Origin: Mesorhizobium sangaii
GTDB taxonomy: Bacteria > Pseudomonadota > Alphaproteobacteria > Rhizobiales > Rhizobiaceae
DNA: 64,000 bases
Assembly: GCF_014207355.1 (NCBI RefSeq)
Contig: NZ_JACHEF010000002.1
Location: forward strand, 1,054,001 to 1,118,000
Direction: 5' to 3'
The translations under genes and the position numbers were made by a program. Shown here in pieces: positions 7,654-17,913 of this stretch; within the stretch, counting starts at the first letter, position 1, and each line of letters opens with the position of its first letter. The notes beneath the pieces are model-generated. The model had not been told where the DNA came from, did no database searches, and was given only the letters and a program-made list of their open reading frames with translations.

Positions 7654-9072
7654 CTATTGCGGAAGCATGTCCTTGAGGCGGAGCAGCGCGATGCGCTCAA
7701 CCTGTTTGCAGGCGGTCTCGAATTCAACGCCGCGGCTGTTGCCGATGCGCGCCTCGAATTCCGCCAGGATCTCCTCCTTGGTCTTGCCTTTTACCGCGAT
7801 GATGAAAGGAAAGCCGAAGGTGGTGACGTAGGCGGCATTGAGCTTGGAAAACAGTTCGCGTTCCTTATCGGTCAGAGCGTCGAGGCCGGCCGAGGCCTGT
7901 TCGCGGGTCGATTCCGCCGTCAGCCGTTTGGCCTTGGCCAGTTTGCCGGCAAGGTCGGGATGAGCGTTGAGCACTGAAAGCCGCTCTGTCTCGCTGGCGG
8001 AACGGAAAACGCGGCAGAGCGCGTTGTGCAGGCCGCCGGATGAGTCATGCGCCGGGCCCAGCTCCAGCTCGTAGGCGCGTTCGGCAATCCAGGGCGAATG
8101 CTCGAAGACGCCGCCGAAAGTGTGGAGGAACGCCTCGAATTCCATCTTCGATGGCCTGAGTGCCGCGGGTCGATAGGGATGGTTCTCTTGCCAGTGGTGG
8201 GCGATATCGATGCGCCGTGCCAGCCAGACCTTGTTGTGCGACTTCACATAGTCGACGAAGCGCTTCAGCGCCGCCACCCGGCCCGGGCGCCCGACGAGGC
8301 GGCAATGCAGGCCGATATTCATCATGCGCGGCCGCCCGGCTTTGCCCTCGGCATAGAGCGTGTCGAAACTGTCCTTCAGATAGGCGAAGAACTGGTCGCC
8401 TGAATTGAAGCCTTGTGGCGTCGCGAAGCGCATGTCGTTGGCGTCGAGCGTGTAGGGGATGATGAGCTGCGCGCCGCCTTCATGCTCGAACCAGTAGGGC
8501 AGCTCGTCGTCATAGGTGTCCGACACATAGGCGAAGCCGCCTTCCTCAGCCACCAGCCGCACCGTGTTGACCGATGTGCGCCCCGTGTACCAGCCGGTCG
8601 GGCGCTGGCCGGTCACCTCGTAGTGCAGACGGATCGCCGCTTCGAGGTCCCGGCGCTCGTCCTCGGGGCTGTGGTCGCGATAGTCGATCCATCTCAGGCC
8701 GTGCGAGGCGATCTCCCAGTCGGCTTCCTGCATTGCCGCGACCTGGTCGGGCGAACGGGCGAGCGCGGTGGCGACGCCGTAGCAGGTCACCGGCACTTCG
8801 GCCTCGGTGAACAGCCTGAGCAGCCGCCAGAAACCGGCGCGGGCGCCGTATTCGTAGATTGATTCCATGTTCCAGTGGCGCTGGCCCACCCAGGGTGCGG
8901 CGCCGACGATCTCCGACAGGAAGGCTTCCGACGCCTTGTCGCCATGCAGCACGCAGTTCTCGCCGCCTTCTTCGTAGTTGACCACAAACTGCACGGCGAC
9001 ATGCGCACCACCAGGCCATTTCGGATCCGGCGGATTGGCTCCATAGCCGCGCATGTCTCTGATGTAACGCAT
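7654..9072 (-). CDS. Bifunctional allantoinase (PuuE type) / OHCU decarboxylase (UraD)
   Basis: A 472-residue fusion. Residues about 1-298 are a PuuE-type, polysaccharide-deacetylase-fold allantoinase ('MRYIRDMRGYGANPPDPKWP', 'HWNMESIYEYGARAGFWRLL', 'ASHGLRWIDYRDHSPEDE', 'GWYTGRTSVNT'). Residues about 308-472 are OHCU decarboxylase, with the catalytic His371 in 'VLNAHPDLAGK' and the 'STREQASAGLDALT' motif. One polypeptide thus decarboxylates 2-oxo-4-hydroxy-4-carboxy-5-ureidoimidazoline to (S)-allantoin and opens allantoin to allantoate. The ATG at 9072 has GGGAGG upstream. It is the first gene of the minus-strand ureide operon and diverges from HIU hydrolase, which makes its OHCU substrate. 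Confidence 0.95.
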   Translation of the reverse strand: MRYIRDMRGYGANPPDPKWPGGAHVAVQFVVNYEEGGENCVLHGDKASEAFLSEIVGAAPWVGQRHWNMESIYEYGARAGFWRLLRLFTEAEVPVTCYGVATALARSPDQVAAMQEADWEIASHGLRWIDYRDHSPEDERRDLEAAIRLHYEVTGQRPTGWYTGRTSVNTVRLVAEEGGFAYVSDTYDDELPYWFEHEGGAQLIIPYTLDANDMRFATPQGFNSGDQFFAYLKDSFDTLYAEGKAGRPRMMNIGLHCRLVGRPGRVAALKRFVDYVKSHNKVWLARRIDIAHHWQENHPYRPAALRPSKMEFEAFLHTFGGVFEHSPWIAERAYELELGPAHDSSGGLHNALCRVFRSASETERLSVLNAHPDLAGKLAKAKRLTAESTREQASAGLDALTDKERELFSKLNAAYVTTFGFPFIIAVKGKTKEEILAEFEARIGNSRGVEFETACKQVERIALLRLKDMLPQ

Positions 9073-9145
9073 CGTCCCTCCCGCCGGGCATCGCCCGATG
9101 TATGATCAGGATATCGAAAGGGCTGCTCGCGCATTCCCCCGAAAA

Positions 9146-9156
9146 TTTTTGAAAGT
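9146..9156. promoter_or_regulatory. TTTTTGAAAGT motif in the PuuE-UraD / HIU hydrolase divergent region
   Basis: The 11-mer TTTTTGAAAGT lies in the 203-bp region between the divergent ureide and HIU hydrolase/xdh genes. The same 11-mer occurs at 17832-17842, in the other divergent promoter region of the cluster (LysR/puuD). In both places GCAC follows within about 15 bases (GTCGCAC and GCGCAC). It may be a shared regulator or polymerase site; with two copies in AT-rich runs, chance is not excluded. Confidence 0.3.
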
Positions 9157-9275
9157 GTTTTTGTCGCACTCCGCTCGACCGGGACTTATGCATCGCCTTT
9201 AATTGGCGCACAATTCATCAGCAATGTTCGATTGTACCGGGCTAGTTCGCACGTACAGGAAATGGGAGGCGGCCA

Positions 9276-9650
9276 GTGGCAGAAACGTCGAAAGCCGATG
9301 GCGGGCGTCTGACGACCCATGTCCTCGACACGGCGACCGGCATGCCGGCGGCGGGATTGTCGATCGCGCTCTATCACCTCGAGGGCGATGCGCGCACACA
9401 TCTGAAGACCGTTGTCACCAATGACGATGGCCGTTGCGACGCACCGCTGCTTGTCGGCGCCGAGTTCCGCACCGGCGAATACGAACTGATCTTTGCCGCA
9501 GGCGACTATTTGCGCAAGCAGGGGACGAAATTGCCCAAACCGGCCTTTCTCGACGTGATACCGATCCGTTTCGGCATGGCCGAACCGGTGCACTATCATG
9601 TGCCGCTGCTGGTCTCGCCCTACGGCTATTCGACCTACAGGGGGAGCTGA
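9276..9650 (+). CDS. uraH: 5-hydroxyisourate hydrolase
   Basis: Hydrolyses 5-hydroxyisourate, the product of urate oxidation, to OHCU. The 124-residue transthyretin-like protein has both family signatures: '[14 protein letters not shown]' near the N-terminus with the catalytic His, and the C-terminal YRGS tetrapeptide that distinguishes HIU hydrolases from transthyretin. '[19 protein letters not shown]' closes the protein. Translation starts at a GTG (9276) preceded by GGGAGG at 9264-9269; the nearby ATG at 9262 is out of frame. It is the first gene of the plus-strand unit and ends 3 bp before the xanthine dehydrogenase small subunit. Confidence 0.96.
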   Translation: MAETSKADGGRLTTHVLDTATGMPAAGLSIALYHLEGDARTHLKTVVTNDDGRCDAPLLVGAEFRTGEYELIFAAGDYLRKQGTKLPKPAFLDVIPIRFGMAEPVHYHVPLLVSPYGYSTYRGS

Positions 9651-9653
9651 GGC

Positions 9654-11131
<1,478 letters not shown>

Positions 11132-11135
<4 letters not shown>

Positions 11136-13486
11136 TGAACAAGCACGCCACCCCCAATCTCAGGGCTGAAAAGATCACCGGCGGCGTCGCCACCGACCAG
11201 CGGCACGATTCTGGCCACAAGCATGTCAGCGGCACCGCTGTCTACATCGACGACATGCCGGAACCGGCCGGCACGCTGCATGGCTGCCTTGGGCTTTCGG
11301 CTGCCACCCATGCCACCATCACCAGCATGGACTTGTCGGCGGTGCGCGCCGCCCCAGGGGTCGTCGACGTGCTGACGGCCACGGATGTGCCGGGCGAAAA
11401 CGACATTTCGCCGACAGGTCGCCATGACGAGCCGGTGCTGGCCGACGGCAAGGTTCAATTCTACGGCCAGCCGATCTTCTGCGTCATTGCCGAGACGCGC
11501 GAGCAGGCACGCCGCGCCACCAGGCTGGCTAAGGTCGAATACAAGGAATTGCCTTTCGTCACCGACATCGGCGAACTTGATCCCCGCAAGGACAGGCTGG
11601 TCACGCCGCCACTGACCCTGAAGCGTGGCGACGCCGCGGCAGCGATCAAGGCCGCGCCCCGCCGGCTCAAAGGCCAGATGCGCGTCGGCGGTCAGGAGCA
11701 TTTCTATCTCGAAGGCCATATCGCCATGGCCGTGCCCGGCGAGGACCAGGACGTCACCATCTATTCCTCGACCCAGCATCCGAGCGAAGTCCAGCACATG
11801 GTCAGCCATGCGCTCGGCGTGCCGAGCAACGCCATCACGGTGGAAATCCGCCGCATGGGCGGCGGTTTCGGCGGCAAGGAAACGCAAGGCAACCAGTTTG
11901 CGGCATTGGCCGCCATCGCCGCGAAAAAGCACCATCGCGCCGTGAAAATTCGGCCCGACCGCGACGACGACATGATCGCCACCGGCAAGCGGCATGACTT
12001 CCTCGTCGACTACGAAGTCGGCTTCGATGACGACGGCAACATTCTCGGCGTCGATTTCATGTTCGCGGCGCGCTGTGGTTTCTCCTCGGACCTGTCAGGT
12101 CCGGTGACCGATCGCGCGCTGTTCCACTGCGACAACACCTATTTCTGGCCGGCGGTGCATGCGCAGTCGGCGCCTCTCTACACCAACACGGTGTCGAACA
12201 CCGCCTTCCGTGGTTTCGGCGGTCCACAGGGCATGGTCGGCGCCGAGCGTGTCATCGACGAGGTTGCCTTTGCCGTCGGCAAGGATCCGCTCGAAATCCG
12301 CAAGAAGAATTTTTACGGCACCAGCGACCGCAATATCACGCCCTACCACCAGACGGTCGAGGACAACATCATCCAGCGCATCGTCGCCGAGCTGGAGCAA
12401 AGCGCCGGCTATGCCCGGCGGCGGCGCGAGATATCGGCCTTCAATGCCAACAGCCGTTTCATCAAGCGTGGCCTGGCGCTGACACCGGTCAAGTTCGGCA
12501 TCTCGTTCACGGCCACGCACTACAACCAGGCCGGCGCGCTGGTGCATGTCTACACCGATGGTTCGGTGCATCTGAACCATGGCGGCACGGAAATGGGGCA
12601 GGGCCTCTACGTCAAGGTGGCGCAGGTGGTGGCGGAGGAGTTCCAGATCGATCTCGATCAGGTGAAGATCACCGCGACGACGACCGGCAAGGTGCCGAAC
12701 ACCTCGGCCACCGCAGCGTCATCCGGTTCCGACCTCAACGGCATGGCGGCGCAGAATGGCGCTCGCCAGATCAAGGATCGGTTGACCGATTTCGCCGCCG
12801 AAAAATATCAGGTGCCGCGCGACCAGGTGCTGTTCCTGCCCAATCGGGTGCGCATAGGCAACCAGGAGATCGCCTTCGCCGACCTCGTCAAACAGGCCTA
12901 CATGGCCCGCATCCAGCTCTCGGCGGCGGGCTTTTACAAAACGCCAAAGATCCACTGGAACCGTGACAAGGGCCAGGGCCGCCCGTTCTACTACTTCGCT
13001 TATGGCGCTTCGTGCTCGGAAGTTTCGGTCGACACGCTGACCGGCGAGTACATGGTCGAGCGCACCGACATATTGCATGACACGGGCCGCTCGCTGAACC
13101 GCGCCATCGATATCGGTCAGATCGAAGGCGGCTTCATCCAGGGCATGGGCTGGCTGACGACCGAGGAACTGTGGTGGGACGGCAAGGGCCGGTTGCGCAC
13201 GCACGCGCCGTCGACCTACAAAATTCCGCTGGCCTCGGACCGGCCGAAGATCTTCAACGTCACCCTGGCCGACTGGCCCGAAGCCAGCGAGCCGACGATC
13301 CACCGCTCCAAGGCGGTTGGCGAACCGCCGTTCCCGCTCGGCATGTCGGTTCTGCACGCGCTGTCGGACGCGGTGGCCAGCGTCGCCGACCACAGGATCT
13401 GCCCCCGCCTCGATGCGCCGGCAACGCCGGAACGCGTGCTGATGGCGATCGAGCGGCTGAAGAACGAGGTCAAAGCGGGCGCCTGA
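11132..13486 (+). CDS. xdhB: Xanthine dehydrogenase molybdenum-binding subunit
   Basis: Catalytic subunit that hydroxylates hypoxanthine and xanthine to urate at the molybdopterin cofactor. The 784-residue protein is the normal XdhB size. Visible landmarks are 'GQEHFYLEGH' and 'RMGGGFGGKET' (Moco contacts), 'AFRGFGGPQG', 'GGTEMGQGLYVKVAQVVAEEF', and the catalytic Glu in 'KAVGEPPFPLG' near the C-terminus. The start overlaps the xdhA stop, and xdhC follows after 62 bp, giving the common xdhABC order. No accessory Mo-cofactor genes are in the window. Confidence 0.97.
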
Positions 13487-13548
13487 AACCGGCGAGACGT
13501 GCAATTCAGGCCGAAAAAGCCTACATTTCCCATTCGGGAACGCGAGAA

Positions 13549-14439
13549 ATGAACTCGAAAGTGCAAAGCCTGAAAGCCTTTCTCAGTACCGCCGGTCGGG
13601 TCGCCCTGGTCGAAGTGGCGGGCACCAAAGGCTCGACGCCACGCGAGAAGGGCGCCTTCATGCTCGTCTCGCGGGCGGCGATCTTTGGCACGATCGGTGG
13701 CGGCCAGCTCGAGTATATGGCCATCGACAAGGCGCGGCAGATGCTTTTCTCCCCCTCAAGGGATGCCCGCATCGAGGTCGACGAGGTCTGCGCGACCTTG
13801 GATGTGCCGCTCGGCCCCGAGATCGGCCAATGCTGCGGCGGGCGCGTCGAAGTGGGGATCCGGCTCGTCGATACCGCGCTGGCAGCCGAGTTGGTCGCGG
13901 TGGCGGAGACCGAAGAGGCGCACTTGCCCCATGTCTATATCTTCGGCGGCGGCCATGTCGGCCAGGCGCTGGCCTCCGCGGCCGCCCTTCTCCCTGTGCA
14001 CGCCGTCGTCATTGAGACGCGGGCCGAGGCGCTGGAAGGCATGCCGGAAACAGTCGAGACGCGGTTGACGCCGATGCCCGAAGCGATGGTGCGCGATGCT
14101 CCGGCCGGCACCGCTTTCGCCATCCTAACGCACGACCACGCGCTTGATTTCCTGATCGTCGCCGAAGCGCTGAAGCGCGACGATACCGCCTATGTCGGCA
14201 TGATCGGCTCGAAGACCAAGAAAGCGACGTTCAAGAACTGGTTCCTGAAATCGGCGGATGGCAGCGAATCGGAATTTGCCCGCCTCATCTCGCCGATCGG
14301 CGGCGATGCCGTCAAGGACAAGCGCCCGCCCGTCATCGCCGCACTCGCGGCTGCCGAAATCATGACGGCGCTGGTCATTCACACCGCAGCGTCAAACGCC
14401 GGTCGTCAGGTCCAGTATGACAAGGCCATAGCCGGCTAA
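13549..14439 (+). CDS. xdhC: Xanthine dehydrogenase accessory protein XdhC
   Basis: Chaperone that binds and helps sulfurate the molybdenum cofactor and inserts it into XdhB. The 296-residue protein has the N-terminal XdhC/CoxI domain ('VALVEVAGTKGSTPREKGAFMLV', 'TIGGGQLEYMAI', 'GPEIGQCCGGRVEV') and a C-terminal Rossmann domain ('VYIFGGGHVGQALA', then 'ILTHDHALDF' and 'YVGMIGSKTKKATF'). The CQCCGG-type Cys pair is present (QCCGG). I start at the ATG at 13549, which directly precedes the family N-terminus. It converges on the flavin monooxygenase gene with 13 bp between the stops. Confidence 0.95.
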   Translation: MNSKVQSLKAFLSTAGRVALVEVAGTKGSTPREKGAFMLVSRAAIFGTIGGGQLEYMAIDKARQMLFSPSRDARIEVDEVCATLDVPLGPEIGQCCGGRVEVGIRLVDTALAAELVAVAETEEAHLPHVYIFGGGHVGQALASAAALLPVHAVVIETRAEALEGMPETVETRLTPMPEAMVRDAPAGTAFAILTHDHALDFLIVAEALKRDDTAYVGMIGSKTKKATFKNWFLKSADGSESEFARLISPIGGDAVKDKRPPVIAALAAAEIMTALVIHTAASNAGRQVQYDKAIAG

Positions 14440-14452
14440 GCTCACGTCGCAG

Positions 14453-15724
14453 CTACATAGGCCGTTTCAAGCCCAGATGGTCGCGCAGTGTGCGGCCTTC
14501 ATAATCCTTGCGGAAAAGCCCACGCCTCTGCAGTTCCGGCACGACCAGCGTGGCAAAGGCATCGAGTTCGCCGGGGAAATAGGAGGGCATGACGTTGAAG
14601 CCGTCGGCCGCACCGCCTTCGAACCGCGCCTGCAGCTCGTCGGCGACCTGGGCCGCCGTTCCGACGATGCGCCAATGGCCACGCGCACCGGCGAAATGCC
14701 GTGCCAACTGGCGGATGGAGAGGTTGTCCCGACGTGACTGCTCGATGACCAGTGCTTGCCGGCTCTGCATGCCTTCGCTGGGCGGTAGCTCGGGCAGTGG
14801 CCCATCGATCGGATAGCGCCACAGATCGGCGATGCTGAGGTAACTGGACAGCAGCGCAACGCCGACATCGTCGGGGATCAGCTCCTGCAATTCCTCGTAT
14901 TTTTCCTGGGCCTGCGTCGTGGTTTCAGCCACCACGGGCGCGACGCCGGGCATGATCTTGATGTCGTCGGGCTCGCGCCCATAGGCCGCCAGGCGCCCCT
15001 TGAGATCGTCATAGAAGGCCTTCGCTTCTTCGAAAGTCTGTGCCGCGGTGAACACCACATCGGCGGTGCGGGCTGCAAGGTCGCGGCCGACGTCCGAGGC
15101 GCCGGCCTGAACCAGCACCGGTGCGCCCTGCGGCGAACGCGGCAAGTCGAGCGGATCCCGAACCGAAAAGCTCTGGCTATCATGACCGGAACCGGAAGCG
15201 CCGCCGGGCTTGCCGCGCCAAAGTCCGGTGACCACCTCGGCAAACTCACGCGCCCGCTGGTAGCGATCGGCATGCGGCCGCAAGCCCGTCGAGCCGAAAT
15301 TGGCGGCCTCGATGGGACTGGCCGAGGTGACCAGGTTCCAGCCGCCCCGCCCGCCGCTCAAATGGTCGAGCGACAGAAAGGTCCGTGCCAGCCCGTAGGG
15401 CTCGTTGTAGCTCGTCGACGCGGTGGAGACGAGGCCGATACGGCTGGTCTGGACGGCCAGCGCCGACAGCAGGCTGATCGGCTCGAAGCCGATCGAGCGC
15501 GAGGTCTGGCTGGAGATGGCGACATTGGCTTCGCGCAGGCCGGCGGCATCCTCGCAGAAGACCATGTCGAACTTCGCGGCCTCCGCGGTGCGCGCCAGCT
15601 GGATGTAATGGTCAATGTCGATGCCGGCAGTCACATGTGCCTTGGGATGGCGCCAGGCGGCGATGTGATGGCCTGTCGCCCACAGGAAGGCGCCAAGTTT
15701 CATCTGGCGGGAAGCGGCAGTCAT
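14453..15724 (-). CDS. LLM-class flavin-dependent monooxygenase (NtaA/SnaA/DszA family)
   Basis: A 423-residue bacterial-luciferase-like monooxygenase of the NtaA/SnaA/DszA group. The family pattern is clear: 'LGAFLWATGHHIAAWRHP', 'ARTAEAAKFDMVFCED', 'FLSLDHLSGGRGGWNLVTS', 'VLVQAGASDVGRDLAARTADVVFTAAQ'. Such enzymes use FMNH2 supplied by a separate reductase to oxidise N- or S-containing small molecules. GGAGGTGA precedes the ATG, and the start overlaps the stop of the second monooxygenase in an ATGA junction. It sits in the purine cluster between xdhC and the LysR gene, so an N-heterocycle or amine substrate is possible (inference). No flavin reductase gene is adjacent. Confidence 0.92.
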   Translation of the reverse strand: MTAASRQMKLGAFLWATGHHIAAWRHPKAHVTAGIDIDHYIQLARTAEAAKFDMVFCEDAAGLREANVAISSQTSRSIGFEPISLLSALAVQTSRIGLVSTASTSYNEPYGLARTFLSLDHLSGGRGGWNLVTSASPIEAANFGSTGLRPHADRYQRAREFAEVVTGLWRGKPGGASGSGHDSQSFSVRDPLDLPRSPQGAPVLVQAGASDVGRDLAARTADVVFTAAQTFEEAKAFYDDLKGRLAAYGREPDDIKIMPGVAPVVAETTTQAQEKYEELQELIPDDVGVALLSSYLSIADLWRYPIDGPLPELPPSEGMQSRQALVIEQSRRDNLSIRQLARHFAGARGHWRIVGTAAQVADELQARFEGGAADGFNVMPSYFPGELDAFATLVVPELQRRGLFRKDYEGRTLRDHLGLKRPM

Positions 15725-16734
15725 AGGTCACCTCCGCCGGCAAGTCCGAGATGCGAGCGCAAATTTGTCCCGCGATAGCTTTCTCGAAACAGGCCGCGCC
15801 GCCGCAGCGCCGGCAAAACCAGATCGACAAAACTGTCGAGTGCCGAAAGCTTCGTCGGCATCTGCATGTTGAACCCGTCGCAGCTTTTCGACCGGAACAG
15901 GTCTTCGAGCCTGTCGGCGGTGACGGCCGGCCTGTCATCAATGACCGGCGAGACATTCATCAGCACCTTCACGGCATCAGGGTCGCGCCCGCAGGCAGCA
16001 ACGCGGAGCTTCAGATCGTCATGGCGTGTTTTCGCGCTCTCGATCGGTTCGTCGTCCAGCAGGACGACATCTGCGGTGCGTGCGGCAATGTCCATGTCTG
16101 ATGCCGACAGGCCGGACAGCACCAATACCGGCCTGTCCTGTGGCGAGCGCGCGACGTTCAGCGGCCCGCGCACCGAAAAGAATTCGCCCTTGTGGTCGAG
16201 CAGGTGCATCTTTTCGGGATCGTGGAAGCGGCCGCCGATTTTGTCGAACTTGAGCGCGTCCTTGTCCCAGCCTTGCCACAAGCCCTGAACGATGCCGACA
16301 TATTCCTCGCTGCGGCGGCGAAAATCGTCGCCGGAAAACCCCTCCGGCCGGCTGAAATTGGCCGCCTCGCGCGGCGCCTGCGCCATGGTCGCGTTCCAGC
16401 CGGCGCGGCCATGGCTGATGATGTCGAGCGACGCAAAACGGCGCGCCAGATTGTAGGGCTGGTGGGCAACAGTCGAGGCCGCCGCGACCAGCCCTATCCT
16501 GCTCGTTACCGTCGCCAGCGCGGCCACCAAGGTCGTCGCTTCGAAGGGCATCGTCGCGACATCGCTGCCGGAAGCCGGCGCGGAATCGGCGAAAATCACC
16601 AAGTCCACACCGGCCGCCTCGGCCCTTTGCACAAACCGCGCCAGAAGGCTGAAGTCCGGCTCTGCTGCTGGCGATGGCTCGGCGATTCCCGGAAGTGGCG
16701 AAACGGCAAGATGCATTGTGGCGCCGTTGTCCAT
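15721..16734 (-). CDS. LLM-class flavin-dependent monooxygenase, second copy
   Basis: A 337-residue relative of the downstream monooxygenase, shorter by about 90 residues, mainly in the region after the FMN-binding motifs. It keeps the core signatures: 'FVQRAEAAGVDLVIFADSAP', 'FASLDIISHGRAGWNATMAQ', 'VLVLSGLSASDMDIAARTADVVLLDDE'. The ATG at 16734 has AGGGA at 7-bp spacing; an in-frame TTG five codons upstream is less likely. The two genes are translationally coupled. They may form a heteromer or be two enzymes for related substrates; the sequence does not decide. Confidence 0.9.
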   Translation of the reverse strand: MDNGATMHLAVSPLPGIAEPSPAAEPDFSLLARFVQRAEAAGVDLVIFADSAPASGSDVATMPFEATTLVAALATVTSRIGLVAAASTVAHQPYNLARRFASLDIISHGRAGWNATMAQAPREAANFSRPEGFSGDDFRRRSEEYVGIVQGLWQGWDKDALKFDKIGGRFHDPEKMHLLDHKGEFFSVRGPLNVARSPQDRPVLVLSGLSASDMDIAARTADVVLLDDEPIESAKTRHDDLKLRVAACGRDPDAVKVLMNVSPVIDDRPAVTADRLEDLFRSKSCDGFNMQMPTKLSALDSFVDLVLPALRRRGLFRESYRGTNLRSHLGLAGGGDL

Positions 16735-16856
16735 CGATGGTCCCTGCAAGGCGAAATACCATCGGAACTATGTTCGTCACGTCCAGAGATGGCAACCGCT
16801 CGCGCTGGTCCAACGGCCGATCACTTGCCGGCCAGCTCTTACTCGCCAGCCAGCCT

Positions 16857-17777
16857 TCATTTACCAGCAAGAAGATCCTTGATCAGCCGCTGGCAGCGCT
16901 CGGCCATAAAGTCGAGCAGCAGCCGCACCTTGGGGTCCTGCAGCTTTTTGTGCGGATAGACGGCGGCGAACTGTACCGGCGTCGGCGGCGTGCTGCTCAG
17001 GATCACCTTCAGCCGTTGGTCGCGGATGAACGGCTCGACCTCGAAGCGCGGCTTGTTGATGATACCGCGCCCGGACAGCGCCCAGCCGGTCAGCACGTCG
17101 CCATCGTCGGTGTCATAAGGCCCGTGCACCTCGAATTTCTGCGGGCCGGCAGGGGTCTGCAACGTCCACACATATTCGCGCGCGCCGGAATAGCGCAGCA
17201 TCAAGCAGTCGTGCTTCTTGCCGATCAGTTCCTGTGGCTCGATGGGTTCGCCGCGCGCCTCCAGATATTTCGGCGCTGCCACCAGCACCCGTTCGCATTC
17301 CATGATGCCGCGCATCCTGAGGCTGGAATCTTCGATGATGCCGAGCCGGAAGGCGACGTCGATGCCTTCCTTCATGATATCGACATTGTGGTCCGAGAGC
17401 CTCAGCCGCACTTCGATGTCGGGGTACTTGTCATGGAAATCGGGGATGCCGGAGGCCACCAGCCGGCGGCCGAGGCCGAGCGGTGCCGTGACGCGGATGG
17501 TGCCGCGCGGCTGGCCGGACAGCGCCGAGACCGCGGCTTCCGCTTCGGTGATCGCCTCCAGCACCTGCTTGGCGCCCGAATAGAAAACCGTGCCATGCTC
17601 GGTCGGCATCAATTGCCGTGTGGTGCGGTTGAACAGTCGCACGCCAAGGTGCTTCTCCAGTTCCTTGATGCGGTTGGATGCGACCGCCGGCGAAATGCGC
17701 ATGTCGCGGCCTGCCGCCGACAGGTTGCCGAGTTCGACGACGCGAACGAAGACGGCGATGTTGTCGAGATAGGCCAT
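16857..17777 (-). CDS. LysR family transcriptional regulator
   Basis: A 306-residue LysR-type regulator with an N-terminal winged helix-turn-helix ('VFVRVVELGNLSAAGRDMRISPAVASNRIKELEKHLGVRLFNRTTRQL') and a type 2 periplasmic-binding-like effector domain from about residue 90. It diverges from puuD across a 136-bp region, the usual layout for a LysR protein controlling its neighbour, so puuD-guaD and perhaps the wider purine cluster are likely targets (inference). The effector could be urate, xanthine or another purine, but this cannot be read from sequence. Confidence 0.93.
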   Translation of the reverse strand: MAYLDNIAVFVRVVELGNLSAAGRDMRISPAVASNRIKELEKHLGVRLFNRTTRQLMPTEHGTVFYSGAKQVLEAITEAEAAVSALSGQPRGTIRVTAPLGLGRRLVASGIPDFHDKYPDIEVRLRLSDHNVDIMKEGIDVAFRLGIIEDSSLRMRGIMECERVLVAAPKYLEARGEPIEPQELIGKKHDCLMLRYSGAREYVWTLQTPAGPQKFEVHGPYDTDDGDVLTGWALSGRGIINKPRFEVEPFIRDQRLKVILSSTPPTPVQFAAVYPHKKLQDPKVRLLLDFMAERCQRLIKDLLAGK

Positions 17778-17831
17778 GCGGTTTCGTGGCTCTCATGCGG
17801 CTGCGTTCAACAACCTAGTATTTTCCATTTT

Positions 17832-17842
17832 TTTTTGAAAGT
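17832..17842. promoter_or_regulatory. TTTTTGAAAGT motif in the LysR / puuD divergent region
   Basis: Second copy of the 11-mer also seen at 9146-9156. It lies roughly midway between the LysR start (17777) and the puuD start (17914), where an operator for a divergently transcribed LysR regulator is expected. It sits at the end of a run of nine T residues, so the match may be coincidental. Confidence 0.3.
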
Positions 17843-17913
17843 CATCGCGCACCTCGCCTCTTTCCGTTTGCGCGCGACACCGTAAAGTCGCGTCATCGGC
17901 AGGGACGACTTCA

